A stretch of DNA of 64,000 nt from Natronospira bacteriovora. GTDB lineage: Bacteria; Pseudomonadota; Gammaproteobacteria; Natronospirales; Natronospiraceae. The position numbers and the translations under genes were made by a program. The notes beneath the pieces were generated by a model, which was not told where the DNA came from, ran no database searches, and was given only the letters and a program-made list of their open reading frames with translations. The stretch spans positions 124,001 through 188,000 of the forward strand of contig NZ_JAVDDT010000001.1 of the NCBI RefSeq assembly GCF_030848495.1. The letters run 5' to 3'. Below, in pieces: positions 36,688-47,417 of this stretch (its first letter is position 1; the number at the start of each line of letters is the position of its first letter).

Positions 36688-39060
36688 GTGAACGAGTATG
36701 TAATCGGCCTCGAGTCGCTCGGAATGGGCGATGTGGAACGGGTCGGGGGCAAGAACGCTTCCCTCGGCGAGATGATCAGCAGCCTCTCCGGGCTGGGGGT
36801 ATCGGTGCCCGGGGGCTTCGCCACCACCGCCGACGCCTACCGGGAGTTCCTGCAGCACGACGGCCTGGCCGACCGCATCAACGTCGCCCTGGCGGATCTG
36901 GACACCGACGATGTGGAGGCCCTGGTTCGCGTGGGCGGGCAGATCCGCCAGTGGATCATGGAAATCCCCTTCCCCCCTGCCCTGGAGGAGGCGGTCAGCA
37001 AGGCCTACGCCGGGATGGCCGTGAATGGCGAAGACGCCACCGTGGCAGTCCGCTCCTCGGCCACCGCCGAAGACCTGCCGGACGCCTCCTTTGCCGGTCA
37101 GCAGGAGACCTTCCTCAACATTCGCGGCATCGACAACGTGCTGGTGGCACTCAAGGAGGTCTTCGCCTCCCTGTTCAATGACCGGGCCATTGCCTATCGC
37201 GTCCATCACGGTTTCCGCCACGAGGAAGTGGCGCTGTCGGCGGGCATCCAGCGCATGGTGCGTTCAGACATAGGCGCCAGTGGCGTCATGTTCACTCTGG
37301 ACACCGAATCGGGCTTCCCGGACGTGGTTTTCATCACCGCCGCCTATGGTCTCGGTGAGATGGTGGTTCAGGGCGCCGTCAACCCGGACGAGTTCTACGT
37401 CTACAAACCGGCGCTGGAAAGGAAGAAACATCCCATCCTGCGGCGCATGATGGGCACGAAGATGGAGAAAATGGTCTACGGCGACAGTGCCGCCAGCGGC
37501 AAGTCGGTGAAGACGGAGCCGGTGGACGAGGCCGACCGCAAGCGCTTCTGCCTGAGCGATGACGACGTGGAAGAACTGGCTCGCCAGGCAGTCACCATCG
37601 AGAAGCATTATGGACGTCCCATGGATATCGAATGGGGCAAGGATGGTGAAGATGGCAAGATCTACATCCTCCAGGCCCGCCCCGAGACAGTGAAGAGCCG
37701 GGCCGGCCAATCCATCGAACGTTACGTACTCAAGAACCGTGGTGAGGTGGTCTGCGAAGGTCGCGCCATCGGCCAGCGAATCGGCACCGGCAAGGCCCGC
37801 GTGGTCTCCGACATTTCGGAAATGAACCGTGTGCAGGCGGGCGATGTACTGGTCACCGACATGACCGACCCGGACTGGGAGCCGATCATGAAGCGGGCAG
37901 CCGCCATCGTCACCAACCGCGGTGGCCGCACCTGCCATGCTGCCATCATTGCCCGTGAGCTGGGCATTCCCGCCGTTGTCGGCTGCGGCGACGCCACCCG
38001 CAGCATTCGTGACGGCAACGGTGTCACGGTCTCCTGCTCGGAAGGCGATACCGGGTACATCTACGACGGCGAGCTGGAGTTCGAGCGCAGCGAGATCAGT
38101 CTGGAGTCCATGCCCGACATTCCGCTCAAGGTCATGATGAACGTGGGCAACCCGGACCGGGCCTTTGATTTTTCCGGCATTCCCCACAAGGGCATCGGCC
38201 TGGCGCGCCTGGAGTTCATCATCAATCGCATGATCGGCGTCCACCCCAAGGCGCTGCTGAACTTCGAGCAGCAGGACGAAAACATCCAGAACACCATCCG
38301 CGAGTTCACCGCCGGCTATGCCAGTCCGGTGCAGTTCTACATCGACAAGCTGGCAGAGGGTATCGGTACGCTGGCGGCCGCCTTTGCGCCGGAACCGGTG
38401 ATTGTTCGCATGTCGGACTTCAAGTCCAACGAATACGCCAATCTGGTGGGTGGCAGCCAGTACGAGCCGGACGAGGAAAACCCCATGCTGGGCTTCCGGG
38501 GCGCCTCCCGTTACATCTCCGATGATTTCCGGGACTGTTTCGAGCTGGAAGTAGCGGCACTGAAGAAAGTGCGGGAGGACATGGGTCTGGAGAATGTCCA
38601 GATCATGATTCCCTTCGTTCGCACGGTGGACGAAGCACGCCAGGTCACCGAACTCCTGGAGGGGCATGGCCTAAAGCGGGGCGAGAATGGCCTCAAGCTG
38701 ATCATGATGTGCGAGCTGCCCTCCAACGCCCTGCTGGCCAATGAGTTCCTGGAATACTTTGACGGTTTCTCCATTGGCTCCAATGACCTGACCCAGCTGA
38801 CCCTGGGACTGGATCGGGATTCCGGCCTGATTGCCCATCTCTTCGACGAGCGTGACGCTGCCGTGAAGAAGCTGCTTTCCATGGCCATTCAGGCCTGCCG
38901 GGATCAGGGCAAGTATATCGGCATCTGCGGGCAGGGTCCCTCGGATCACCCCGACCTGGCCAAGTGGCTGCTGGATCAAGGCATTGAATCGGTCTCACTG
39001 AATCCGGACACGGTCATCGAGACCTGGCTGCACCTGGCCGGACAGAAACTGGAAAGCTGA
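36688..39060 (+). CDS. ppsA: Phosphoenolpyruvate synthase
   Basis: A 790-residue enzyme making phosphoenolpyruvate from pyruvate and ATP for gluconeogenesis. Residues 1-350 form the ATP-grasp domain ([32 protein letters not shown]); the phosphohistidine domain has [21 protein letters not shown]; the C-terminal barrel has MCELPSNA and [12 protein letters not shown] with the catalytic cysteine. The start is GTG 36688. The regulator ppsR lies divergently upstream. Confidence 0.97.
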   Translation: MNEYVIGLESLGMGDVERVGGKNASLGEMISSLSGLGVSVPGGFATTADAYREFLQHDGLADRINVALADLDTDDVEALVRVGGQIRQWIMEIPFPPALEEAVSKAYAGMAVNGEDATVAVRSSATAEDLPDASFAGQQETFLNIRGIDNVLVALKEVFASLFNDRAIAYRVHHGFRHEEVALSAGIQRMVRSDIGASGVMFTLDTESGFPDVVFITAAYGLGEMVVQGAVNPDEFYVYKPALERKKHPILRRMMGTKMEKMVYGDSAASGKSVKTEPVDEADRKRFCLSDDDVEELARQAVTIEKHYGRPMDIEWGKDGEDGKIYILQARPETVKSRAGQSIERYVLKNRGEVVCEGRAIGQRIGTGKARVVSDISEMNRVQAGDVLVTDMTDPDWEPIMKRAAAIVTNRGGRTCHAAIIARELGIPAVVGCGDATRSIRDGNGVTVSCSEGDTGYIYDGELEFERSEISLESMPDIPLKVMMNVGNPDRAFDFSGIPHKGIGLARLEFIINRMIGVHPKALLNFEQQDENIQNTIREFTAGYASPVQFYIDKLAEGIGTLAAAFAPEPVIVRMSDFKSNEYANLVGGSQYEPDEENPMLGFRGASRYISDDFRDCFELEVAALKKVREDMGLENVQIMIPFVRTVDEARQVTELLEGHGLKRGENGLKLIMMCELPSNALLANEFLEYFDGFSIGSNDLTQLTLGLDRDSGLIAHLFDERDAAVKKLLSMAIQACRDQGKYIGICGQGPSDHPDLAKWLLDQGIESVSLNPDTVIETWLHLAGQKLES

Positions 39061-39185
39061 CAGCACCGAAACACCTGCCGGACTGAGCGAGGGCCGCCGG
39101 GATCATGGAGGAAGCCGATTTTCCTCTGTGAACCCGGTGGCCCTCTGTGTAATCTGTGAAGATTCTTGCCTTCCGGAGTCTGGAC

Positions 39186-40043
39186 ATGACAGCGATCAGC
39201 AATTCACGGGTACTGGTAACCGGGGCGGCCAGCGGAATCGGCCGCGGCCTCTGCCTGGCCCTGGCGGCCCGCGGTGCCCACGTACTGGGGGTGGACCGGG
39301 ATCAGGCGGGCCTGGACAGCCTGGCCCGGGAAATCGGGGATGCCTTTGAAGGACACCTCTGCGATCTGAGCGACGTCAACGACATTGAACGCCTGGGGGC
39401 CGACCTCCAGGACCGTGGCGAGCCAGTGGACGTGTTGATCAACAACGCCGGCGTGGTGGGTGGCCGCTATCTGGAGCAATCCGACCCGGACAGCATCGAA
39501 CGTACCTTCCGGGTCAATGCCCTCGCTCCCATTCACCTCACCCGGGTAATGCTGCCGTCAATGCTGGCCCGGGACAGCGGCCATATCGTGACCGTGGCCT
39601 CGGCCGCCGGAATTGTGGGTACGGCCCGTCTGGTGGACTATTCGGCCAGCAAATGGGCGGCGATGGGCTTTGACGAAGCCCTGCGCCTGGAGCTCAAGCA
39701 TCGGGGCAGCCGCATTCGCACCACAGTGGTCTGTCCCTTTTTCGTCAACACCGGCATGTTCGACGGCGTGCAGACCCGTTGGCGCTGGCTGCTGCCGATT
39801 CTGGACCCGGACAGGGTCATCCGCCGCATTGTTCGCGCCATCGAGCGGGACCGGGCACGCCTGATCATGCCCTGGCTGGTGTATACCGCCTGGCCGGCCC
39901 GCCTTCTTCCCGTGGGGCTGTTCGATCGCCTCATGAGCCTGCTGGGCATTACCCGGAGCATGGACGCCTTCCGCGGTCGCAGCAGGAGCGAGCAGGAAAA
40001 CACACTCAAGGACGCCGACGACAATCGGGGCGCTGGGCCGTGA
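39186..40043 (+). CDS. Short-chain dehydrogenase/reductase
   Basis: 285 residues with the SDR nucleotide motif VTGAASGIGRG, INNAGV, and catalytic Ser with YSASK. The C-terminal part after residue 215 has hydrophobic stretches (WLVYTAWPARLLPVGL) as in membrane-associated retinol-dehydrogenase-like SDRs that oxidise lipophilic alcohols. GGAG lies before ATG 39186. The aldehyde dehydrogenase gene starts within its stop codon, so the pair may turn an alcohol into an acid in two steps. Confidence 0.85.
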   Translation: MTAISNSRVLVTGAASGIGRGLCLALAARGAHVLGVDRDQAGLDSLAREIGDAFEGHLCDLSDVNDIERLGADLQDRGEPVDVLINNAGVVGGRYLEQSDPDSIERTFRVNALAPIHLTRVMLPSMLARDSGHIVTVASAAGIVGTARLVDYSASKWAAMGFDEALRLELKHRGSRIRTTVVCPFFVNTGMFDGVQTRWRWLLPILDPDRVIRRIVRAIERDRARLIMPWLVYTAWPARLLPVGLFDRLMSLLGITRSMDAFRGRSRSEQENTLKDADDNRGAGP

Positions 40044-41641
40044 GTGAGCATCCCTCGGAAACCGAACAGGAAGCCCGTGTCTTCAATCCGGCAGACGGCT
40101 CGATTCTGGCCCGCTATGCCTGGATGACGAACGAGCAGGTGGATCGCGCCTTTGCGGATGCGCGGCTGGCGCAAGCGGAGTGGGCCGCCCTTTCAGTGAA
40201 AGAACGCGCCAGCAGAATACGCCCCCTGGAACAATGGTTCGTCAATCAGGCGCAGGATCTGGCCGCCAGTATCAGCGCCTGCAACGGAAAACCGCTGCAG
40301 GATGCCCTGGCCACCGAAGTTCTTCCGGGTGCCGGTGCCATCCGGCATTATTGCCGTATGGCACCACGCTGGCTCAAGGCCGAGCATCCGCGGCGCAGCA
40401 GCGTCGCCTACTTGAACAAGCACACCCGGATCCACTACCAGCCTCATGGGCTGGTAGGAATCATCGCTCCCTGGAACTACCCGCTCGGCATCCCTGCCCA
40501 TGAGGTGGTCGCCGCCCTGCTGGCGGGCAACGCCGTGGTGTTCAAGACCGCGCCGGAAACGGTGCCCGTGGGCGATGCACTTGCCCGGGGATTGGGCGAG
40601 CTGGATATTCCCGATGGGCTCTTCCATCACCTGATCCTGCCGGGTCCGATTGCCGGTGAGCGCTTTATGGCCAACCCCGGTGGCGTGGACAAGCTTTGCT
40701 TCACCGGTTCGGTTCCCGTGGGAAGATTGTTGGCCCGCAAGGCGGCCGAGACGTTCACACCGGTCAGCCTGGAACTGGGTGGAAAGGATGCCATGCTGGT
40801 GTGCGGGGATGCCCCGTTGCAGCGCAGCGTCAATGGGGCCCTGTGGGGCAGCCTCCAGAATGGCGGTCAGGCCTGTGCCGGTATCGAACGCATCTATGTG
40901 GAAGCGTCGTTGTACGAGGATTTCGTGGCCACCCTGGCCGAAAGGGTCTCGAAACTGCGCGTGGGGCTGCCCACTTCGCCCGATACCGACATCGGCCCCA
41001 TGACCAGTCAGCGCCAGCGCGATCGGGTCGCAGACCAGGTGGACGCCGCCGTCGCCGACGGCGCTCGCATTGCCGCCCGGAGCCCCCTCCCCGATGATCT
41101 TCCGCCGGGTGGTTTCTATTACCCGCCGACGCTGCTGACCGAAGTGACGGACGACATGGCAGTGATGCGGGAGGAAACCTTCGGACCCGTTCTGGCCGTC
41201 CGCAAGGTCCGGGACATGCAGGAAGCCATACAGCTGGCCAACGCCAGCCCCTTCGGGCTGACCGCCTCGATCTGGACCCGGCGCCGGCGCCGGGGACGAA
41301 GGCTGGCTTTGCAGCTTATTGCCGGCACTGTCACCGTCAATGATCACCTGATGACCCATGGCATGCCGGAGATAAGCTGGGGCGGCCCCCGGCAATCCGG
41401 TCTCGGAAGGACCCACGGACGCAGCGGCCTCATGGGCATGGTGCGGGAACAGAACGTGGTGGATGAACGACTGTGGTTCGCCCGACGGGCGCCCTGGTGG
41501 TTTCCCTACAGCACTCGCTCCGCCCGTGGCCTGGAAGGTGCCCTGCATGCCTTTCACGGGCGCGGGGCCGGACTCAGGTTAAGTGGCATCGGTCGATTTC
41601 TTCGACTCATCCCCGGCCTGTTCCGCTCACAAGGGTCGTGA
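40040..41641 (+). CDS. Aldehyde dehydrogenase
   Basis: A 533-residue NAD(P)-dependent aldehyde dehydrogenase. Visible are IIAPWNYPLGIPAHEV, FTGSVPVGR (nucleotide binding), LELGGKDAMLV with the general-base Glu, and NGGQACAGIERIY with the catalytic Cys. The GTG at 40040 overlaps the SDR stop (GTGA). The C-terminal 60 residues contain hydrophobic and Arg-rich patches that suggest membrane association, fitting a long-chain or lipophilic substrate. Confidence 0.9.
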   Translation: MSEHPSETEQEARVFNPADGSILARYAWMTNEQVDRAFADARLAQAEWAALSVKERASRIRPLEQWFVNQAQDLAASISACNGKPLQDALATEVLPGAGAIRHYCRMAPRWLKAEHPRRSSVAYLNKHTRIHYQPHGLVGIIAPWNYPLGIPAHEVVAALLAGNAVVFKTAPETVPVGDALARGLGELDIPDGLFHHLILPGPIAGERFMANPGGVDKLCFTGSVPVGRLLARKAAETFTPVSLELGGKDAMLVCGDAPLQRSVNGALWGSLQNGGQACAGIERIYVEASLYEDFVATLAERVSKLRVGLPTSPDTDIGPMTSQRQRDRVADQVDAAVADGARIAARSPLPDDLPPGGFYYPPTLLTEVTDDMAVMREETFGPVLAVRKVRDMQEAIQLANASPFGLTASIWTRRRRRGRRLALQLIAGTVTVNDHLMTHGMPEISWGGPRQSGLGRTHGRSGLMGMVREQNVVDERLWFARRAPWWFPYSTRSARGLEGALHAFHGRGAGLRLSGIGRFLRLIPGLFRSQGS

Positions 41642-41648
41642 GAAAACC

Positions 41649-42212
41649 ATGAGAAAGCGACCCCCGTTGCTGGCGCTGCTGCCGGTCGTCACCCTGCTAG
41701 CGGCCTGCCAGACGCTACCGCCCAGGGAAGAAATGCTGGCACTGGGCTGTTCCCATGCCCCCTGCCGGGAAGCCGGGGCGCTGCAGCTTCATGATGACGA
41801 AGGCCGGGTTCAGACCTTCCATGTGCCTGCGGGACCCGTGTTCGCCGGCGGCATTCTCAGCATCGTTCTGGGCGAGACTCATTATCTGGGCATCAGCCAT
41901 GAGGGAACAGATGATGGGCGCCTGAAAATGCAGTGGATGAACGCCAGCGACCGGGGCGAAGCGGATCTGAGATTGACCCTGCAAAGGATCAGCACCGGCG
42001 ACGGTTACGTTAGCCGGCTTACAATACACAATCAGCTGGATCATGCCCTGTGGCTGGAAGCAGAACAGTTTCCGGTGAACCAGGATCGCTTTTACCCCCT
42101 TAGCCTTCCGCCGGTCCCGGCGCAGAGACGGGTTCATCGGGAGTGGCCACACACCATCCTGGAGGTACAGCTGACGGGCATCCGGCGCCTCGATCCAGCA
42201 CGCAGGCCGTGA
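41649..42212 (+). CDS. Hypothetical lipoprotein
   Basis: 187 residues with a lipoprotein signal (LLALLPVVTLLAAC, Cys about 20). The mature part contains a Cys pair LGCSHAPCREAGALQL and a beta-rich body with WMNASDRGEADL and a C-terminal ILEVQLTGIRRL. It begins 7 bases after the aldehyde dehydrogenase stop with only a weak ribosome site. No named family is recognised. Confidence 0.65.
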   Translation: MRKRPPLLALLPVVTLLAACQTLPPREEMLALGCSHAPCREAGALQLHDDEGRVQTFHVPAGPVFAGGILSIVLGETHYLGISHEGTDDGRLKMQWMNASDRGEADLRLTLQRISTGDGYVSRLTIHNQLDHALWLEAEQFPVNQDRFYPLSLPPVPAQRRVHREWPHTILEVQLTGIRRLDPARRP

Positions 42213-42255
42213 GATTTGCTTGCAGAAATGCTCGTATGCAGCCAAAGTAGAGCCC

Positions 42256-45200
42256 ATGAAAGGATCCTTTCCGCCGTCCGAAACGGCCCTTCCACGGACC
42301 TGGAAATCTGCGTTGACCGGGCCCGCCTATCTGTTGACCGCCCTTTTCCTGGGGGCGGCGCTTCTGCTTCCCCTGCCCTCCCTGGCCGACAGCGACCGTC
42401 TGCAACGTTCGGCGGAACTTCGTGACAGTGAACCGGCCCGGGCTCTGGAGCTTGCGCGTGAGGAGCTGGAAGCGGCGCAGGACAGCGGCAATGAGAGCCT
42501 GGCCGCACGGGCACGACTGGCCCTCGCTCATGCCCTGGAGGTGCTCGGCGGCCATGACGAAGCCTTGATTCTTCTGGATGCGGCAGAAACCGTCTTTGCC
42601 CGGGAACGGGAACAGGAACTGCTGGCCGAAGCGCTGAAACTGCGTGGAGCCATACTCTACTATCAGGGGCGTAACGATCTTGCCCTGAATGCCTTCCAGC
42701 GTGCTTACGACATCCATCAGAGGGAAGGCAATCTGAGCGGACTGGCCGAGGCGCTCAATCGAATGGGCCGGGTGCATGACTCCCAGGGCAATCCACAACG
42801 GGCGCTGGAATACTATCGCCAATCCTACGAGCAGCAGGAACAGGCCGGCAACCTGGACGGCATGGCCACCCAACTCAACAACATGGCGACCATCGAACGT
42901 CAACAGGGCAATGTGGACGCCGCCCTGGAAGCCTACGAGCGGAGCATTACCCTGCGCGAACGCACGGGTAACCTGCGGGACATGGCGGGCACCTACAGCA
43001 ACATCGGGGTTCTCTACTACTTCGAAGGCAATCACACCCAGGCGCTGGAATGGATGGATCGTGCCATTGCGCTTCAGGAGCAGATCGGCGATCAGCCGGG
43101 TGTGGCCCGCAGCCAGTACAACATCGGCCGGATCCTGGAAGGCCTGGAGCGGACGGATGAAGCCATCGAACGCTTCGAAACCAGTCTGCCCATTGCGCTG
43201 GAGAACAATAACCTCAATCTCTTGCGTCTCATCTACACCCGTCTTTCGGAGATCAATGCCGACCGGGGAAACTACCAACGTGCACTCGAGTTCAGCCGCA
43301 TGGCCACGGACGCGCGAACTGAAATGTTTGACGTTGAGCGCCAGCGGCAGATTGAAGCCATGAATGCGCGATTCGAGACCAGTCGCAAGGAACGGGAAAT
43401 CGCATTACTTCAGGAACAGCGGCGCTTTGACAGCCTGGTTCGCAATACCGCCATGGGAGGCAGCCTGCTCATGCTGATCCTGATTGCGGTCACCTACAAC
43501 CGTTACCGCATCAAGCTTCGCGCCAATCAAACCATTCAGAAGAAGAATGAGGAACTGTCCACACTGGACAGCATTGTGGCAGCCATCAACTCCCAGGAAG
43601 ACTTCAGGGATGTGCTCGCCATCCTGCTCAAACGCACCGTGGGGTTCTTTCATAACGCAGACAAGGGCACGGTGCTGGTCATGGAACCCGGCACGCGTCG
43701 CTTTCAGGTCGCCGGCGCCTACGGCGTACTGGCTGCCGAAATCGATGACCATGAGCTGGATTACGAGACCGTCCTGGACATGTACACGCATGGCGGGGAA
43801 GAAATCGGTGATGGCATCTTTCTTCATGACCCGGCCAGACCCATCGGCCGCACTTCAATGACTGAAGGGGATAGTGAACTGGTCTCCCTCGTAGCCATGA
43901 CGATCATGATCGACCGTCAGATCGAAGGCTTCCTGATCCTAACCAACAACCCGGGCGATCCCCCATTTCGTCCTGCCGACGCCCCCCGTTTCGCCCGTAT
44001 TCGGGAACATGCCATTTCCGCGTTGACCCGTGCGCGGCACATCGAGAACCTCAAGGAAGAAAACCTGCGTGCCGAAGAGGCCATTTGTCGCCTGAGAATA
44101 ACCGAGCGGAACCTTAAACAGGCTGTTGAAGAGGCACGCAAGGCCAATGCGATCAAGAGTGACTTTCTGGCCCGCATGTCCCACGAACTGCGCACGCCGC
44201 TCAATGCCATCATTGGCTACAGTGAAATGCTCGCCCGTGAACTCAACCAGGGTGCAACTGCCGGATTTGCCAATGACGCCCAGAGAATCCGGTCCGCCGG
44301 GCAACACCTGCTGACACTCATCAACGAACTACTGGATCTTTCGAAGATCGAAGCCGGAAAAACCGAGATCTGGGGAAGCGAGTTCCGGGTCAATGAACTG
44401 ACTCACGATGTGGCGGACATGATCCGGCCGCAGATTGCCGAGAACAGGAACGAGCTCCACGTCCATGATGCGGAAACGGACCCCCTCATGAATTCGGACC
44501 CGGTCCGCCTGCGCCAGATCCTGTTCAATCTTCTCGCCAATGCCACCAAGTTTACCGAAGCTGGTGACATTCACCTCGAAGTGGAATCCGAAGACGGGGG
44601 CGAGGTTCCCATGATCCGCTTTCGCGTGCGGGACAATGGCATTGGCATGACGGCCGAACAGACGCGTCGAGTATTTGATTCCTTCACCCAGGCCGATGAC
44701 ACCATCAGTCGCCGTTTCGGTGGCACCGGTCTGGGACTTTCTGTCAGCCGAGGCCTTGCCCGTCTTCTGGGTGGCGACATTGCCGTTGAAAGTGAACTGG
44801 GGCGAGGGTCTGTTTTCACGCTCACGCTGCCGGCCAGCATGCCGACAGAAAACGAAGCAGGCACTGAACAGCGACAAATCCGCTCGGCTCCACAAGATGA
44901 GCATCAGGAATCAAGCGGCGGCGGTCGCATCCTCGTTGTCGAGGACAATGCCATCAATCGCGACATGCTGACACGACATCTGGAACTGGAAGGTTTCGAG
45001 ACGCTGAGTGCGGATGACGGCCCGGTTGCCATTGACATGGCCCGCCGCGAGCAACCGGATCTCATTCTCATGGATATGAGCCTGCCCACCATGGATGGCT
45101 GGGAAACCACACGGCAACTCAAGAACAGCGCCGAGACCCGATCCATACCCGTGATCGGCCTGTCGGCACACGCCATGAACAGCCATCGCAACAAGGCGCT

Positions 45201-45285
45201 GGATGCCGGTTGTGATGAGTATGAGCACAAGCCCATCGACTTTGAGGGCCTGCTGCAGAAGATCCGGCGACTCAAGAAGGCCTGA
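42256..45285 (+). CDS. Hybrid histidine kinase with TPR sensor and GAF domain
   Basis: 1009 residues from ATG 42256. A signal/anchor (LTALFLGAALLLPLPSLA) is followed by about seven TPR repeats (residues 45-375), a coiled coil, one membrane helix (TAMGGSLLMLILIAVTY, about 410-427), a GAF-like domain (450-600), HisKA with His643 in SHELRTPLNAIIGYS, an ATPase domain (ANATKF, DNGIGM, GGTGLGLS) and a receiver with Asp940 in LILMDMSLPTMDGW. The TPR part is predicted periplasmic. No output regulator is adjacent, so phosphotransfer probably goes to a distant partner. Confidence 0.88.
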   Translation: MKGSFPPSETALPRTWKSALTGPAYLLTALFLGAALLLPLPSLADSDRLQRSAELRDSEPARALELAREELEAAQDSGNESLAARARLALAHALEVLGGHDEALILLDAAETVFAREREQELLAEALKLRGAILYYQGRNDLALNAFQRAYDIHQREGNLSGLAEALNRMGRVHDSQGNPQRALEYYRQSYEQQEQAGNLDGMATQLNNMATIERQQGNVDAALEAYERSITLRERTGNLRDMAGTYSNIGVLYYFEGNHTQALEWMDRAIALQEQIGDQPGVARSQYNIGRILEGLERTDEAIERFETSLPIALENNNLNLLRLIYTRLSEINADRGNYQRALEFSRMATDARTEMFDVERQRQIEAMNARFETSRKEREIALLQEQRRFDSLVRNTAMGGSLLMLILIAVTYNRYRIKLRANQTIQKKNEELSTLDSIVAAINSQEDFRDVLAILLKRTVGFFHNADKGTVLVMEPGTRRFQVAGAYGVLAAEIDDHELDYETVLDMYTHGGEEIGDGIFLHDPARPIGRTSMTEGDSELVSLVAMTIMIDRQIEGFLILTNNPGDPPFRPADAPRFARIREHAISALTRARHIENLKEENLRAEEAICRLRITERNLKQAVEEARKANAIKSDFLARMSHELRTPLNAIIGYSEMLARELNQGATAGFANDAQRIRSAGQHLLTLINELLDLSKIEAGKTEIWGSEFRVNELTHDVADMIRPQIAENRNELHVHDAETDPLMNSDPVRLRQILFNLLANATKFTEAGDIHLEVESEDGGEVPMIRFRVRDNGIGMTAEQTRRVFDSFTQADDTISRRFGGTGLGLSVSRGLARLLGGDIAVESELGRGSVFTLTLPASMPTENEAGTEQRQIRSAPQDEHQESSGGGRILVVEDNAINRDMLTRHLELEGFETLSADDGPVAIDMARREQPDLILMDMSLPTMDGWETTRQLKNSAETRSIPVIGLSAHAMNSHRNKALDAGCDEYEHKPIDFEGLLQKIRRLKKA

Positions 45286-45315
45286 GTCGCCCGGTCACCC
45301 TCGCCGCTCACGCGA

Positions 45316-46914
45316 TCAGTGCTGGGTTCCCCCCAACCCCCCTTCCCCGTCCTCGTTACGACCCAGCCAGTCGATGCGATAAAGATCCAGGCGACGATCC
45401 CGGAAATTCCTCACGGAGCCCTCGTTGCGCAATTGCTTGAGCTTCTCCAGGTCCAGATCCACGATCAGGGTCATCTCTGTATTGGGCGTGGATTCCGCAG
45501 CCACCCCGTCATGGGGAAAGGCGAAATCAGCCGGGGTGAAGACCGCCGTCTGTGAATACTGGATATCCGCATTCTCGATCTTTGGAAGGTTGCCCACACT
45601 CCCGGTGATTGCCACATAGCATTCGTTCTCCACAGCCCTCGCCTGGGCACAACGGCGAACCCGAAGGTAGCCATTCTTTGTGTCTACCCAGTAGGGCACA
45701 AACAGAATCTGCATGCCCTTGTCCATGAGAATCCGCGATAATTCCGGAAACTCACAGTCATAACAGACGAGGATGCCGATCTTGCCCACATCGGTGTCGA
45801 ATACCTTGAGCGAATTGCCGCCCACTGTCCCCCAGTACGCCTTTTCATCCGGGGTCACGTGCAACTTGTATTGCCGGTCCTGCGTCCCGTCCCGACGAAA
45901 GAGGAATGCAACGTTGTAAAGTTTCTGCTCTTCGTAGACGGGCATGGAACCGCCAATGATATTGACGTTGTAGGAGACCGCCAGTTGCTGGAGCTGGTCG
46001 GCAATTTCTTCGGTGTAGCCCGCCAGGCCGCGGATGGCTTCAGCCGGATTACCCTGGTCGAAGAAGCCCAGCAGGGGCGCGTTGAACAGTTCGGGGAACA
46101 CGAGAAAGTCCGCATTGTAGCCGCCCATGGCATCCACAAAGAACTCCGCCTGTTGCATCAGTTCTTCCAGAGAGCGAACTCGCCGCATCTGCCATTGCAC
46201 CGTACCGACACGGACGGTGGTCTTCTGCTCACCGATCAATGGTGGTGTCCGATCCTCGTAGTAGATATTGTTCCACTGAAGGACGGTCGCAAATCCCTGG
46301 GAGGCCTCATCATCCGGAATATAATCGCGAATGATGCGTCGCACATGAAAATCGTTGGCCAACTGAAAACTCAAAATGGGGTCACGAATTTCGCGGCGCT
46401 GCACCAGCTCGATGTACTTTTCTGGTGACATCTCGCCGGCGTACTCCCGGTAACCGGGGATACGCCCTCCTGCCACGATGGCCCGCAGATTGAGATTTCG
46501 GCACAGTTCCTTGCGGGCATCATAGAGGCGCCGGCCTAGCCGCATGTCACGGTATTCCGGGTGGACAAAGACATCCACCCCGTACATGACATCACCGTTG
46601 GGATCATGCGTGGAAAACGTGCCGTTTCCGGTGATCTGACGATAGCTGTGATGATCGCCGAAGCGGCCGTAATCAACCACCAGCGTAATGGCGGCGGCAA
46701 TGACCTTGCCCTTGTCCTCCACACCGATCTGACCTTCCGGAAAACGAGACAGCAAGGCGTTGAATTCATCACGATCCCAGGCTCCGCCCATGCCGGCATA
46801 GACCTGGTTCATGATTTCGGCAACATCCTCATAGTCATCATGCCGCAGGTTACGTAACTGCAGATGGTGCTCTTCGTGCTCACGCCCATCCTTTTGCGAG
46901 TCCCTGTCAATCAT
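45316..46914 (-). CDS. GNAT acetyltransferase fused to carbon-nitrogen hydrolase
   Basis: 532 residues. Residues about 18-190 form a GNAT acetyltransferase domain (VDVFVHPEYRDMRLGRRLYDARKEL is the acetyl-CoA-binding region). Residues about 235-515 form a nitrilase-superfamily hydrolase with the catalytic triad Glu in FLVFPELFNAP, Lys in RQYKLHVTPDE and Cys in LVCYDCEFPE. The same fusion occurs widely (YhcX-like) but its substrate is not known. The ATG overlaps the DUF2147 stop (ATGA). Confidence 0.88.
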   Translation of the reverse strand: MIDRDSQKDGREHEEHHLQLRNLRHDDYEDVAEIMNQVYAGMGGAWDRDEFNALLSRFPEGQIGVEDKGKVIAAAITLVVDYGRFGDHHSYRQITGNGTFSTHDPNGDVMYGVDVFVHPEYRDMRLGRRLYDARKELCRNLNLRAIVAGGRIPGYREYAGEMSPEKYIELVQRREIRDPILSFQLANDFHVRRIIRDYIPDDEASQGFATVLQWNNIYYEDRTPPLIGEQKTTVRVGTVQWQMRRVRSLEELMQQAEFFVDAMGGYNADFLVFPELFNAPLLGFFDQGNPAEAIRGLAGYTEEIADQLQQLAVSYNVNIIGGSMPVYEEQKLYNVAFLFRRDGTQDRQYKLHVTPDEKAYWGTVGGNSLKVFDTDVGKIGILVCYDCEFPELSRILMDKGMQILFVPYWVDTKNGYLRVRRCAQARAVENECYVAITGSVGNLPKIENADIQYSQTAVFTPADFAFPHDGVAAESTPNTEMTLIVDLDLEKLKQLRNEGSVRNFRDRRLDLYRIDWLGRNEDGEGGLGGTQH

Positions 46915-47417
46915 TGCTCACCCTTGCCGTCATGGTCATCGATGCCTTGACCTCGATCCGAAGGAATATCACCTTCCAGACGTTTCCAATGTGATGTGCG
47001 CCCCAGCATAGGCGTGCCCACATAGCCACGGAGATTCAACCCGGCACCCTCATCCACGGCTCGCAGGCGGGCCCGGTAGGTTCGGCCATTCTCCGGATCG
47101 TAGACCTCACCACCGCGCCAGTCACCTTCACGCCGTCGTTCGAAACCCTCCAGTATCCTCAGACCCAGCACCGGCCGCTCCCGAATCTCGGGTTCAGGGT
47201 TCTCCACGTCCAGAAGCGGCTGCCCGGCACGTTCGTGGGACTCCGGATGACGAGGCTCAAGGAGCCAGATGATTCTGCCCGCAAGCCCTTCATCCAAGAG
47301 ACGGATCTCCACAATGGCCTCACCGTCTTCCGTCCACCATCGACCTTCCACCGGATCGGCGATGGCCGCCCCACTCAACAGCAACGACATGAGCAATGCG
47401 AGCAAGTGATTATTCAT
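46911..47417 (-). CDS. DUF2147 secreted protein
   Basis: 168 residues with a signal peptide (LLALLMSLLLSGAAIA) and the DUF2147 pattern VEGRWWTEDGEAIVEI, GLRILEGF, WRGGEVYDPENGRTYRARL, GLNLRGYVGTPMLGRTSHWKR. The family is an exported beta-barrel-like fold of unknown role. It overlaps both neighbours by ATGA junctions and is the middle gene of the alkB-DUF2147-GNAT/nitrilase unit. Confidence 0.88.
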   Translation of the reverse strand: MNNHLLALLMSLLLSGAAIADPVEGRWWTEDGEAIVEIRLLDEGLAGRIIWLLEPRHPESHERAGQPLLDVENPEPEIRERPVLGLRILEGFERRREGDWRGGEVYDPENGRTYRARLRAVDEGAGLNLRGYVGTPMLGRTSHWKRLEGDIPSDRGQGIDDHDGKGEQ

